The position numbers and the translations under genes were made by a program. The notes beneath the pieces were generated by a model. That model was given only the letters and a program-made list of their open reading frames with translations, had not been told where the DNA came from and did not search any database. Shown in pieces: positions 9,161 to 18,336 of a DNA stretch of 22,165 nucleotides (position 1 is its first letter; each line of letters opens with the position of its first letter). This DNA is from Chara braunii (taxonomy: Eukaryota > Streptophyta > Charophyceae > Charales > Characeae): assembly GCA_003427395.1 (NCBI GenBank), contig BFEA01000452.1:1090525-1112689 (forward strand), written 5' to 3'.

Positions 9161-10792
9161 TCTTCTTTAGCCGTCAGCAGATACAGCAGCAGGCCTATCA
9201 GAAATGTCTTGGGCCAATTTTGCTAAGTTCACCTCCATTGTCAGTGGTAGTTCGGGGTTGAGAAGGCCACCAGGCATTGTCAGCCACAAAAATCCTGGGT
9301 CTGACAACGGTGGGTGGTGGCTGCAATTTTTCTTGGGGCTGCACTGCGCCACTACATATCCAACATGCTGCCCCCCACATTTAACTGTGACGCCCAGTAT
9401 GCAAAAGGGATAGCGGTGGTGAAATATGCCATCACATTCGATCAGAAGTTTCAATCACCAACTTCTCAGTATGCATTAAGAATTTTTTTGCGGGGCTTAT
9501 CTGCTTCATTGCTTTTCCTATGCCTTGGTTGTCGGAATTCCTTAGGGATGTTAATTTCTCCGGTTTTGAGGGACGGCAACGAGCACTCTTGACCACGATA
9601 ACTTGTGCAGAATGAACTGTCAAGATCATGGTGCAATGGCCAGTTTGGTGACTATGTCCTGCCCTCGATAACAAATCCTTCTGAATTTTCGTTGTGCAAC
9701 ACATCCAACAGATAGGAAAAAAACTCGTGCAGTTTGAAAAACTGCTCTTGAAATAAAGTTCTAGTGAGAACAGTTTTGTCAAACATGCTCACACCCACAT
9801 GTGCACAACATACACACACAGCACACGTTCACCAACTAATGATTCATGTAGTCAATATCTACCACCTAATATACCCTGCGGGTCCCAGTACAATGGCCTC
9901 CCCTTCCTATATCTCTTTTCTCCCTCTCCTATCAACTTTCTATCCTGAAGAGAAGCAACAACCCCACCTCCTCTCTTGAAGCAGACTATCTGGAGGTAGA
10001 TTGCCACCCTCTGGTAGTTCCCTCCACGTTTTCGCTACATTCCAACACTATGCACCGATATCCAACCCTTACATTACCCCCTCCTATTTCATGTCCACAT
10101 CACCACAATCCCCTCTTCCCCCGTTTGATTGGTTTCTTGTTTCTGTGTTTAATGTCGCATGAAAATTGTGTAATTACATGAAAAGAATGGCTATTGAACG
10201 TTTTTCATCTTGCAAGCTGGTTGGTTGCATGTAGTTTATCAATTTGCCTTTCAAAGGATGAACATGCTCTGTGTTGCTGTGAGGAAGATCCCGATGTGGG
10301 GGGGATGCGCTAGGAGCAGTTTTCGCACACTTTATACACACCCAAAATTTGATCCCGATCCCGGGAAGGTTTACCTGTCTATCTTCAAGACACCAAGCGC
10401 ACTTCTCATCCCTTTATCCACATAGAAGATCCAGTGATGACAATGACCTCCAGTTGCTTAATTATTGTTGGCAAATTATTTGAATATTTTGTGAAATCAC
10501 CTGATTGTGATGTTGTGTACATTCTCAATGCATCGATACCACACAAACAAACACAGACACGCTTACACACACACGCACACAACGAACCAGAAGACACCTG
10601 CAAAAGATCACATGCATTTGTGAACAGCCGCATATGCATGTGTAGCCGTTGCTTCGCGGATGGACAGCCACACACACCTTGTTACGCAAGGTGACTCCCC
10701 AACCAGACACACAAATGGAGAATGCTGCTGTTCACTTCCCATGCTATGGAGTGCCCCTGTGGCCATGAGAGACGGAGAGACACACACGCACA
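9161..10792. other. no supported gene; CA-rich microsatellite-like end
   Basis: Reverse-strand ORFs at 9167-9454 (95 residues) and 9432-9782 (116 residues) overlap in different frames, are cysteine- and histidine-scattered, and match no family I know. They are not called. From about 10530 the DNA becomes rich in ACACAC words, leading into the N gap. Confidence 0.4.
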
Positions 10793-10923
10793 NNNNNNNN
10801 NNNNNNNNNNNNNNNNNNNNNNNNNNNNNNNNNNNNNNNNNNNNNNNNNNNNNNNNNNNNNNNNNNNNNNNNNNNNNNNNNNNNNNNNNNNNNNNNNNNN
10901 NNNNNNNNNNNNNNNNNNNNNNN
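10793..10923. other. assembly gap (131 N)
   Basis: A run of 131 N. The left flank is CACACACGCACA and the right flank is an AG repeat, so the gap probably sits in an unresolved compound microsatellite. Its length is an estimate from scaffolding. Confidence 0.99.

Positions 10924-10953
<30 letters not shown>
10924..10953. repeat. (AG)n microsatellite
   Basis: About 15 AG units directly after the gap, ending GAGGGGCAG. The true length is unknown because the left end lies in the gap. Confidence 0.95.
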
Positions 10954-10960
<7 letters not shown>

Positions 10961-12590
10961 AGAAAGATACAGACAAAGAGCTCAATATGTTGTTTCCCTT
11001 TCTATGCACCATCTCATTTTGTTTCAAAGCAGACTATTTTCTGTTTTGAGGGCAAGGCCATTGCAATTTGCTTTGACCATGGTTATGTCACTTAAAACCT
11101 ACTATCTTTTGTTGGTTTCTCCATTCCATTATGTTTGTTTTTATTGGTGTCCTAATCAAACAAGTGCTCCTGTCAATTGTCTATTTGTGTGGAACCGTTG
11201 TCGAGCGCATTGATTCCCGCCCTTTCTTGCAAAAAGTGAGAGCCCTCCCAACCATGACACACATAAGCAAAAGAAAAGGAGTGAGACAAACTTGGAGACA
11301 ACGCGTAAGTAATCCCGCGAACCGCAGAGACAGACACGGTTGTGTTTTCCCCTCGCCGCTCTAGCCGGGTGCGCCAACCCTACCGCTCATGGTCCTCTGC
11401 GACAGGACAAGTTCCCGCGAGGCACAACTTACCTTCCCTAAGGGGTTGTCACAACCATTAGGGGCATATCCCTACTAAGCTACAAACCCACGTACAAATT
11501 TTTTTATATGCAATCGCAGAGGTAGATCAGTCGAGGGCGTTTGCTCGTTCGCTACAGTATAGGCACACGTGGTTAAAACGTCGACAAAACCCGAACCTTG
11601 TTTGTTGGTTTGGGCATTGATCTCCTAAATACGAACTGACGTCTGTCGATAGGACGGTCTCACCCAATCCAGAAGCCCACAAACACTCCTAGTCCTTTAG
11701 ACACATAACCTAGAAAGGAAGTTATCGCAATACTGGAACATCCATCGATCAAATCGACCATAGTGGATAGGAAGATATATATAGCAAGAGATAATATGTT
11801 ACAAATCAGATAGTCGTTATTCAAATTCGGGGGCTGATAAGGTAATGGTAAATATTCGAATATCACAAGGTAGAACATAAAATCAAAATAATATCGCTCG
11901 AATTAAGTAGATTTGAGCGAGACAAATCGAGCCAACGCGAGGTTGGACTTAGAATACAGTCGACGAGGTAGTTGGGCTATCCTAGTTTTGACTGGACGAG
12001 TTGAGTCGCCAAAGTTATCCATTTCATTCTTATATTGATCGAGGACACAAAAGCGTCGCATTTTCTCTTTTGTCTACCCCGTGTCCGCACGTCTTATGAC
12101 ACAATTTTTTTCCACGACAATGTCACCTACTTGCGTCCACTCTAAACCTCGCTTTTATCAGACCGGGTTTCTTAAGGCACTGGTCCCCCATTCGGCGGTG
12201 ACACCTAAGGCGGCCACCTATAAGGTTGTTAAATCAATCAACTTTTGCGCGAAATTTTGGGGAAGGATGCCCCTTTGTAGCCACGCGCCCAACCCTTTAG
12301 GAAGTGGTTTGGGGTACCCCCCCCTCCTCGCCTAAGCACAAAGCTCAAAGTCGGGCTGGCTCAACCACGAATACAACAAGAACCCCCCCCGTAAAACCCA
12401 CTCCAGATCGTTAATAGAGTCGACTCCTAAAGCATGTGAACCCCCACCTAGATTTCTCCTAGAGCAAGGGACCGCGTCTACTACGGGGAAATGTCAATCA
12501 CCCAGAACCTTTCATGCCGAAAGGGACTTAGACGAAGGCAAAATCAGAGGTCAGGGAACGATATGAACCATTTTGATGGGGCGTAGAAGA
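10954..12590. other. no supported gene
   Basis: ORFs are short. A 72-residue reverse-strand ORF (11660-11878) is hydrophobic but AT-driven and unrecognised. An 84-residue ORF (12081-12335) has no domain. C-runs of 7-8 bases occur at about 12320 and 12383. The low-GC centre (11640-11900) contrasts with GC-richer flanks, suggesting a patchwork of old repeats. Confidence 0.4.
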
Positions 12591-12592
12591 GA

Positions 12593-12676
12593 AGGGGCAT
12601 TCAGGATAGAATATGTGATCCTTGGAAAGGAAGGAGGGGCATTCAGGATAGAATGTGCGATCTTTGGAAAGGAAAC
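12593..12676. repeat. 42-bp tandem repeat, two copies
   Basis: Unit starts AGGGGCATTCAGGATAGAAT at 12593 and recurs at 12635. The two copies differ at only a few positions, mostly A/G or C/T changes. No ORF spans it convincingly. Confidence 0.9.
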
Positions 12677-12861
12677 TAAGTTCACATCAACTTTGAACAT
12701 TAGTTATGGGTCGATTAATTGTTGAGGACTCTTTTAATCCGACTTATGCTAAACTTTTTGCCTTTTATACATTCAACATTAAAAATAGAGATAAAAAGTT
12801 GTCCACTTAAGATACCAAAACCATGCAGATAAATTCATTTTTATCCTAAGTTGTTTAACAA

Positions 12862-12922
12862 TTCCGGCCGGATTAATTGGTCGGATATGCCCGGAAAAAA
12901 AAAATGTTTTTTTTTTTTTTTG
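12862..12922. repeat. CCGGCCGGAT-type element, copy 1, with A-run then T-run
   Basis: TTCCGGCCGGAT is followed after a short spacer by CGGATATGCCCGG, a run of A, and then a run of T. The same order of parts recurs at 13842-13905, which suggests two decayed copies of one short repeat. Confidence 0.45.
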
Positions 12923-13164
12923 CACTTAAATATGACTACCACAGGTTCAAATTTGAGAGTTGTTTTGTGAAAAGACATTGAATGTTAATCAATCAATGAA
13001 GACCATCAATTCCGATGGATCTTGATGGATGCAAAATCCAATCGAATCGCAATTCAATAGGATCTTGAATCAATAATGAACCATCAAAATCGATGACTCT
13101 GATTGATTGATAAAAATAAAATAAAAAAACGCAGGGGGATGGTCGACGTGCACGTCAACAACAT

Positions 13165-13375
13165 CACTTCCGTCCCCCTCCTCCTTCTCCTCCCCTTCCT
13201 CTGAATCGTCATCGTGGCATCCTCCTCCTCGTTCTCTTTCCCCTGCATAGCGATGAGGAGGAAGATGAGAAGGAAGAGGAAGCGGAAGAGGAGGAGGAGG
13301 AAGAGGAGGAGGAAGAGGAGGAAGAAGAGGAGGAGGAGGTGGTGAAGCAGGAGGAGGAAGAAGAAGAGGGCGGCA
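13165..13375. repeat. polypyrimidine tract switching to polypurine tract
   Basis: 13167-13245 of this strand is mostly C/T (CCTCCTCC words with a short interruption near 13203-13219). 13252-13370 is almost pure G/A (GAGGAA and GAGGAG words). The two halves are roughly complementary, so the strand could fold back. The purine half could also form triplex DNA. In frame it encodes a glutamate run. Confidence 0.75.
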
Positions 13376-13743
13376 GCATGAAGGCTCACCTTGTGGTCGA
13401 CGGCGGAGGAGGAGGAGGCTTCCGGCGAAGCTCCAGCGGCAGCGGCGATGGCTTGAGCAACAGAACAACGGGACCACTGGCGTCAGCGTCAACACACGGG
13501 GGGGGGGGACGAGCAGCAAGCAGCGCGGCGACGGGGCAGCGGGCCGTTGCTGGGAAGGGACGGGGGGTTCGGACCACTACCTGCGGGCAGTCCCAAACCG
13601 GCTGCCGCGGATTCGAATTGAAAAATGGCCCGATGTTGGCCGTCGATCTTAGTGGATCGATGGCCCAGATCGAGCATACTTTTTTTCCAAATTTGGTAGG
13701 TGCCTTACCGAATCCGCCACCGCGACGGGGTCCCAGGGGTTGA
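13252..13743 (+). CDS. hypothetical E-rich then G-rich ORF, doubtful
   Basis: The frame is open through a glutamate run of about 40 residues encoded by the polypurine tract. It continues into a glycine/serine/arginine-rich segment with MKAHLVVDGGGGGGFRRSSS near 13378-13437, and ends at TGA 13741-13743. No clear start codon or domain is seen. The E-run is what any GAG/GAA microsatellite would give, and the opposite strand is open as well. A weak candidate exon at most. Confidence 0.15.
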   Translation, partial: DEEEDEKEEEAEEEEEEEEEEEEEEEEEEVVKQEEEEEEGGSMKAHLVVDGGGGGGFRRSSSGSGDGLSNRTTGPLASASTHGGGGRAASSAATGQRAVAGKGRGVRTTTCGQSQTGCRGFELKNGPMLAVDLSGSMAQIEHTFFPNLVGALPNPPPRRGPRG

Positions 13744-13754
13744 TCGAAACCCCT
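13735..13754. repeat. hairpin AGGGGTT / AACCCCT
   Basis: Seven-base perfect arms around a six-base loop GATCGA. It lies in the 3' part of the doubtful G-rich ORF. No terminator-like U-run follows. Confidence 0.6.
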
Positions 13755-13841
13755 AGGCGCCCCTAAACTCAAGGAAGAGGCCTTGCGCCTATTTTGCGCA
13801 GGCCCCAGAAGGGTTATTTCCGGGTTCTTTCGGGGTTCTAT

Positions 13842-13905
13842 TTCCGGCCGGATGAACCGGATGGTCCAGGGCCATCTGGATATCCGAAAAAAAAACTTAG
13901 TTTTT
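13842..13905. repeat. CCGGCCGGAT-type element, copy 2, with internal hairpin
   Basis: TTCCGGCCGGAT is followed by CCGGATGG (13857-13864) and CCATCTGG (13872-13879), an 8-base inverted repeat with one mismatch around TCCAGGG. Then come GGATATCCG, an A-run and a T-run. The palindromic CCGG/GGATATCC words look like a CpG-rich repeat that has decayed. Confidence 0.5.
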
Positions 13906-14290
13906 ATCCAATCCTGACCATACCTGATACACAAAGCGAACTCAAAACCAAAAAAACATCACAAACCCTTTCCTAGGTCAGACATTTGCCATCCACACGC
14001 GAACACACATTTCTTTTGCCTTTTCAAAAACATTCAATGGAATAAGGTCAAACAAAGGGTGGGTTCACTCGGGTATGAAGGGAATCTGAGTCAAACTGAC
14101 CTTGAGTGATCACACTGAAGATGCAGACTGACTCACTCACGAAAGTCAGGTAATGTCCCAACCAAGTAGAAAAATAACGTTGTCGACGTTCACTACATCT
14201 GACAACTCACTTCATGGGCGCCTCACGATCGAGAGATACTTTTCCTCCATAAGTTGTGCATGATCCTTGTGTTTCAGGTTATCCCAACCC

Positions 14291-14468
14291 AGTCCCAACG
14301 ACACCACAGGCTCCTGGGACTTTCCCAGATCCACTATCAGTCTGAAAACTGCTTCCAAAAAAATAAACATGCATCCTGCAGTCCCAACGACACCACAGGC
14401 TCTTGGGACTATCCCAGATCCCCTATCAGTCCGAAAACTGCTTCCAAAAAAATAAACCTGCATCATGC
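14291..14468. repeat. 89-bp tandem duplication, two copies
   Basis: Unit 14291-14379 starts AGTCCCAACGACACCACAGG and recurs at 14380-14468 with only a few differences. Each copy ends with an AAAAAAATAAAC run and GCATCNTGC. The frame is not clearly coding. Confidence 0.93.
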
Positions 14469-14469
14469 C

Positions 14470-15015
14470 ACGTGCTACAGACCACAACCGCTCCCCAAAA
14501 CAATGGAATTGGGGCCCAGATATAACCCTAGCACAAAAGCCGCTTGACGACACCTCCACCAAACTGTCCGCACCGAAACAATTCAGCAACACATCCCCTT
14601 AAAAATCTTCATGTTGCCGCACCGGTAGTTCGGCATTATGTCCCATAAAATAATCCTTCACCTTCGTCGTGCCAGCAATCTAGGAACATTTCCTCTTAAA
14701 ATGTTGCGCCGCTACCAAAAAATCGGCAGCATTCCCCCTCAAACTTTCGACTTCGCTGCAGCAATCCGGTAACACCTTCCCTTTGAGGTCATGGCTGTTA
14801 CGGACTTCGCCAGGGCTTGATCCCCGGTCTATCTTTTTGCTGTTTCGGCTGCATCCCGTTTTCGGCCTGGCACCCTTTTTCCAAACCACCCCTTTGGTAC
14901 CGTAGGATTTTGGACAACTTGCACCATGCTGCAATTCGGGCGCCACTTTGAAATACCGCATTTTTCAGTTTTGCCCTCAGGGCCTTTGCAGAAATGCCCC
15001 TGGTACTGTACGTGT
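14470..15015. other. no supported gene
   Basis: Overlapping short ORFs on both strands lack domains. The sequence contains scattered TTCGGC and GGTACC words. A T-arm-like piece near 14806-14822 lacks a matching A box and was not called a tRNA. Confidence 0.4.
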
Positions 15016-15017
15016 CA

Positions 15018-15065
15018 CTGGTACTACCGGCTCCCCGTACGGTACGGGGACCAGTCTCGTACCAG
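15018..15065. repeat. nested inverted repeat on GTAC words
   Basis: The inner palindrome CCCCGTAC-G-GTACGGGG (15033-15049) is perfect. It is enclosed by outer arms CTGGTAC (15018-15024) and GTACCAG (15059-15065). Either strand could extrude a hairpin or cruciform. Related GGTAC words lie just upstream (about 14897 and 15001). Confidence 0.85.
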
Positions 15066-15179
15066 TTTTCTGCTGCTGTACTTGTACTCAGTGTGACTTG
15101 CTGTTTCGGCATTCGGAATCCAAGACTTCGACTTTGTGCCTTGCCACTGTGTCTGCGTCCGACCCTCAGTCCGAGTCAG

Positions 15180-15240
15180 TCGTGTCGAGTGAGTGAGTGT
15201 GTGTGTGCTCTCACTCGCTCCCTCTCTCTCTCCTCTCCCT
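15180..15240. repeat. GT/GA then CT microsatellite
   Basis: GAGTGAGTGAGTGTGTGTGTG is followed by CTCACTCGCTCCCTCTCTCTC. The G/T-A half and the C/T half are partly complementary, so a hairpin is possible. The tract explains the open frames seen across it. Confidence 0.8.
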
Positions 15241-15680
15241 CGGCTCACCCTCAGCCTTGTGCCCGTCACAATGGCAGTTCTTCGGCATCACCTCCCCACA
15301 AAACTGTGTCACAGTCGTGGCCTGAATTCGGCAGCATACCCGCAGAAAATGGGGTATGGCCTGCCACACGTTCATGTGCATCACTAGCCTGTGCTTTAGC
15401 AAGGCGCTGCCAGCTATGGCTATGGATGCCCTTCTCCCTCCTCCAGCTTCATCCTGTAGACCTCCAACTCCAGCAGCATTTACCTTGCAGACCTTCGGCT
15501 ACTTGGCCAACAGCTCCTTCCTCAGTGTGATGCAACTCAACGAGCACTCAAATGAGTGCAAGTATATGCAGCATAACGTCCTCAACAATTGTGAGGTAGT
15601 TGTTGGAGCATGCTGCTTTTATACTTGCTGGAGGGCTGTGGGCAGCAATTGGCCCATAGGTAAAAAATTAAGCTCAGCCC

Positions 15681-15749
15681 GGGCCCTTGATCTAAACCCA
15701 TGACGAATGGCCACAGACATCTATTCCCCCCTAGGAGAACCAAGGGCCC
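15681..15749. repeat. inverted repeat GGGCCCTTG / CAAGGGCCC
   Basis: Nine-base perfect arms lie 51 bases apart. Just to the right, AAAGCACCTAGG and a T-run (15764-15785) resemble AAAGCACCTGG plus a T-run at 17333-17348. The block may therefore be a decayed relative of the tRNA-like repeat at 17240-17330. Confidence 0.5.
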
Positions 15750-15785
15750 TAAAAGACTAAAGCACCTAGGTTTTTTTTTTTTTTT

Positions 15786-16115
15786 CTTTTTTCTTTTTGA
15801 AAAGTCCAGAGTGTTGTAGAGGCCAGTTACTAGGCACACATTGATCGCCGGAAGCGGTCAGCTGTGTACGCTCTGAGGAGGCGAGGCCACCACCCCTCCC
15901 ATCCTCGCGTCAATACTCCTAGCACATCCCCTATCCCTACTATCCTACCTAAGTGTGACCAGCACTAAGGACCATTACCCTACCAGTATCGAGGGGAACT
16001 TGGACCGAACAGTAGTGACAGGCACCAGGGCTAGCGACCCAGCCCTGGTTGAAGAGTAGTCGAACGAGCCTCGTCGTACGGGTACTTCGGACGCCAGGCT
16101 CAAGCAATCATCTAT
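15786..16115. other. no supported gene; left flank of minisatellite
   Basis: GC-moderate sequence without a convincing ORF or repeat, except the pair AGGGCTAGCGACCCAGCCCT near 16029. It leads directly into the dimeric minisatellite. Confidence 0.4.
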
Positions 16116-16117
16116 TG

Positions 16118-16366
16118 GCCCCTAAATTGACCAACTAGCAACGCACGTGCTCTACTCTCCCACCACAAACCTAGCTGTATATTTAATGCGGGGTACTTAT
16201 CATCGAGACGCCTATCATCATCACCAGTTGGATCCAACCAAGCCAACCAGTGACTCACACCCTCTACTCTCCCACCACAGACCCTAGCTGTATATTTAAG
16301 GCGGGGTACTTATCATCGAGACGCCTATCATCATTATCAGTTGATCATGACCTCTACCCAGCCCTT

Positions 16367-16416
<50 letters not shown>

Positions 16417-16700
16417 ACCCCCTAAGTTGACCAACTAGTAACTCACGCCCTCTACTCTCCCACCACAGACCTAGCTGTATATGTACTTATCATCGAGACG
16501 CCTATCATCATCACCAGTTAGAACCCACCAGACCAACCAGTGACTCACGCCCTCTACTCTCCCACCACAGACCCTAGCTGTATTTTTAAGGCATGGTGCT
16601 TATCATCGAGACGCTTATCATCGTTATCAGTTGATCGTAACCTCCTTCCAGCCCTATGGTTGTGTGTATGTACTGTGTATCATGGATGTGTGCCCGTGGG
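16118..16700. repeat. dimeric minisatellite, four monomers of about 100-110 bp (A-B-A-B)
   Basis: The core CTCTACTCTCCCACCACA begins at 16150, 16262, 16450 and 16552. Each core is followed by CTAGCTGTAT, TTATCATCGAGACGC and CAGTT. Spacers alternate: after copies 1 and 3 they end CCAACCAGTGACTCAC, and after copies 2 and 4 they carry TTGATC, CCAGCCCT and a GT-rich stretch. Dimer spacing is 300 and 290 bp, so the duplicated unit was the two-monomer block. Open frames inside reuse the same peptide because of the repeat. Confidence 0.9.
16366..16416. repeat. (GT)n microsatellite inside the minisatellite
   Basis: About 50 bases of GT, with TAT and TTT interruptions. It sits at the GT-rich end of monomer 2. 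The equivalent place in monomer 4 (from 16660) has only short GT runs, so the expansion happened after the dimer was duplicated. Confidence 0.95.
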
Positions 16701-16759
16701 CCATATGTATGGTTGTATGCTGCTCCCCACCATGGAGCATCTGCGAAGTAAGTACTGAG

Positions 16760-17215
16760 TACTGGTGAGAGGTGCTCCTACCACCTCCACTAGTACGTGT
16801 ATGTGAACGTGTACCTTGAGCTATTTCTATTTGACGATATATATATGTATGTATTGAATGTGTGTGTATGGATTGTGCTATCTGGGGTAGTATCTCATGT
16901 GTGTATGTATGTGGTAGAGACAGGTCTATCTGGACAGGACCCCCCCAAAGTCCGGAACCGGACTCGATCCTTTGACCTACAGTATGGAACTGGAGGGGTC
17001 TACCACTTGTACTACCGTGGGAAGTGGATATAATGTGTGTAATGTCTGGACTGGGGGAGATTATCAGAGCGACCAAAGCCAACAACAACCAGCAACAAAC
17101 GTGAAGACTAGACCAGCATACAACACCCATGAATTGACCCTCTGGGTGGTGCGCAGGCAGTGTCCGTAATAGTACCATGAATCAGCCCAGAGGAGTGTGT
17201 GTCCAGCCGTGCATC
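16760..17215. other. no supported gene
   Basis: GT-rich sequence (TGTGTGTATG words) grades into unique sequence. A 174-residue reverse-strand ORF (16654-17178) has no recognisable domain and its left part overlaps the simple-sequence stretch, so it is not called. Confidence 0.4.
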
Positions 17216-17239
17216 ATTCTAACACCCTGCCGGTGTCCA

Positions 17240-17330
17240 TGCGCGAGGCTGCGGAGTTTTGAACCCACAACCTCGTACCACAATGCGCATTTCCAACAGG
17301 TGCTCTAACCACTGAGCTACATCAACTAGA
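17240..17330 (-). repeat. tRNA-derived repeat (SINE head or tRNA pseudogene)
   Basis: On the reverse strand TAGCTCAGTGGTTAGAGCA (17319-17301) is an excellent A box and D arm. GGTTCAAAACTCC (17265-17253) resembles the B box. GAGGTTGTGG and CCGCAGCCTC form an extended stem around the T loop (17245-17274). The would-be acceptor ends do not pair, and the anticodon arm cannot be drawn cleanly, so it is not a working tRNA. The internal pol III promoter boxes with non-tRNA flanks fit a SINE head. An A-rich run lies just upstream on the same strand. Confidence 0.65.
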
Positions 17331-17511
17331 CAAAGCACCTGGTTTTTTTCGCTGGCCACATGCAACAAGAGGAGGCTGCACCAGGCCTTTCCTTGTGGTA
17401 CTGCTCCAAGCACAGCAACTCCCCTCAACTATGCACCTTTTCCAATTCACGGCCATGTTCAAGCAACCCCTTCGCTGCCCTTTTCTACCACACATGCAGA
17501 AGGGGGCTAAC

Positions 17512-17539
17512 GGATCTGGTAGAAAATGAAGCCAGATCC
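17512..17539. repeat. hairpin GGATCTGG / CCAGATCC
   Basis: Perfect 8-base arms around a 12-base loop, directly before an A/G-rich stretch (17540-17580). Confidence 0.6.
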
Positions 17540-17719
17540 AAAAAGGAAAAGAAAAAAGAAAAGAAAAAACAAAGGAGAAAACTTACCTGGTTTTCCCCTA
17601 GGAAGTCCCACATAAACTGGACTCTGGCAAGCCCTCTGATACTTCGTGCCATGGGTGCTCCTCCTTCTGGTTCCACGCACGCGATCTGAACCACGAGATC
17701 AAAGATCTTGTGGCTACGA

Positions 17720-17785
17720 AAATTCGCGGGGCCTGTGGGAGCTGAAGTGTTGGTGCACTTCATTCACTTGAGAGTGGAATCATGC
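17720..17785 (+). repeat. tRNA-like repeat, weak copy
   Basis: It starts with TTCGCGGGGCC, as does the copy at 17858. It has a GAAGTG/CACTTC stem (17743-17760) where an anticodon arm would be and CTTGAGAGTGGAATC in the T-arm place. The B box is poor. It is included because it sits just upstream of clearer copies. Confidence 0.35.
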
Positions 17786-17850
17786 CCTTACTAGCCCGTT
17801 GCCCTCTTTTTCCTCCTTTTTTTCCCCAATAATCTCCACCATCAGGGCAG

Positions 17851-18070
17851 GGCATTCTTCGCGGGGCCGTTGGTGGACCATGAACTGTTCAAACACAGAC
17901 CCAAGTTTGAATCCAGCCGCAACCATGCCAATGTGGCATTCCTAGTGGGGCAGTTGGCACCCCACGAACTGTTGAAACACACAGTTGAGTTCGAATCCAA
18001 CCCAAAATGGTGTGGTAGGCGGCCCTACTAATCACGAACTGTGCAAAATGAGAATAAATCTCCTTCAGAG
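17851..18070 (+). repeat. tandem tRNA-like repeat, two 84-bp units plus a truncated third
   Basis: GGCATTC begins units at 17851 and 17935 (84-bp period). Unit 2 has GGGGCAGTTGGCACCCC (A box/D arm-like), AACTGT and ACAGTT arms around an 8-base loop, and TTGAGTTCGAATCC (B box-like). Unit 1 keeps CTGTTCAAACACAG and AAGTTTGAATCC. A third unit keeps CACGAACTG at 18033 and then diverges. The D, anticodon and T parts come in tRNA order and spacing, but the acceptor stem does not close. This suggests tRNA-derived SINE heads in tandem and not active tRNA genes. Confidence 0.55.
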
Positions 18071-18330
18071 CATAGGTAGGTACATCGCCTTGTGGACTCA
18101 CGAGGGCACCTGAGGGAACTCAAAAGTACACGCTAAAAAAAGAAGAAAAAAAATTCTAAGAAAATACAAAAAGTCGACGCCAAAAAACGGGCGCTTGACT
18201 TATTTGGAGGGAGTTCCAACTCCCTGTCTTCCAGAAACGCACCATATGGCGCTCTTCAGGTAGTTTCAGTTAGTTTTTTTTTGTTTTTTTTTTCAGCTGT
18301 TGGCTTATGCCAACGACATTCCGCCTTCCC
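18071..18330. other. spacer, low-complexity A- and T-runs
   Basis: It contains an A-rich stretch (18130-18170) and T-runs (18268-18295) and no ORF of note. It separates the tandem tRNA-like units from another copy at 18337. Confidence 0.5.
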
Positions 18331-18336
18331 CCCTTC

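Noticed and set aside
9167-9782. Two overlapping reverse-strand ORFs, considered as exons
   Set aside because: They lie in different frames without convincing splice sites and show no known motif.
10608-11213. Three ORFs running through the N gap
   Set aside because: They are open only because the unknown bases cannot give stops; their ends are microsatellite translations.
11660-11878. Hydrophobic 72-residue reverse-strand ORF, considered as a membrane protein
   Set aside because: Its hydrophobicity follows from AT-rich DNA; there is no recognisable family or clear start context.
13070-13519. 149-residue reverse-strand proline/leucine-rich ORF
   Set aside because: It is the antisense of the GAG/GAA microsatellite and neighbouring low-complexity DNA; no domain is visible.
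14790-14822. Possible tRNA T arm (CCAGGGCTTGATCCCCGG)
   Set aside because: No A box at the right distance, no anticodon arm and one unpaired stem position.
16118-16700. CRISPR-like array
   Set aside because: The repeats are long, diverged and eukaryotic-minisatellite-like, with spacers that are themselves related; no cas genes.
16250-16758. Two similar ORFs (MTHTLYSPTTDPSC... and MTHALYSPTTDPSC...), considered as a duplicated gene
   Set aside because: The likeness is explained by the dimeric minisatellite; the frames end in GT microsatellite or soon after.
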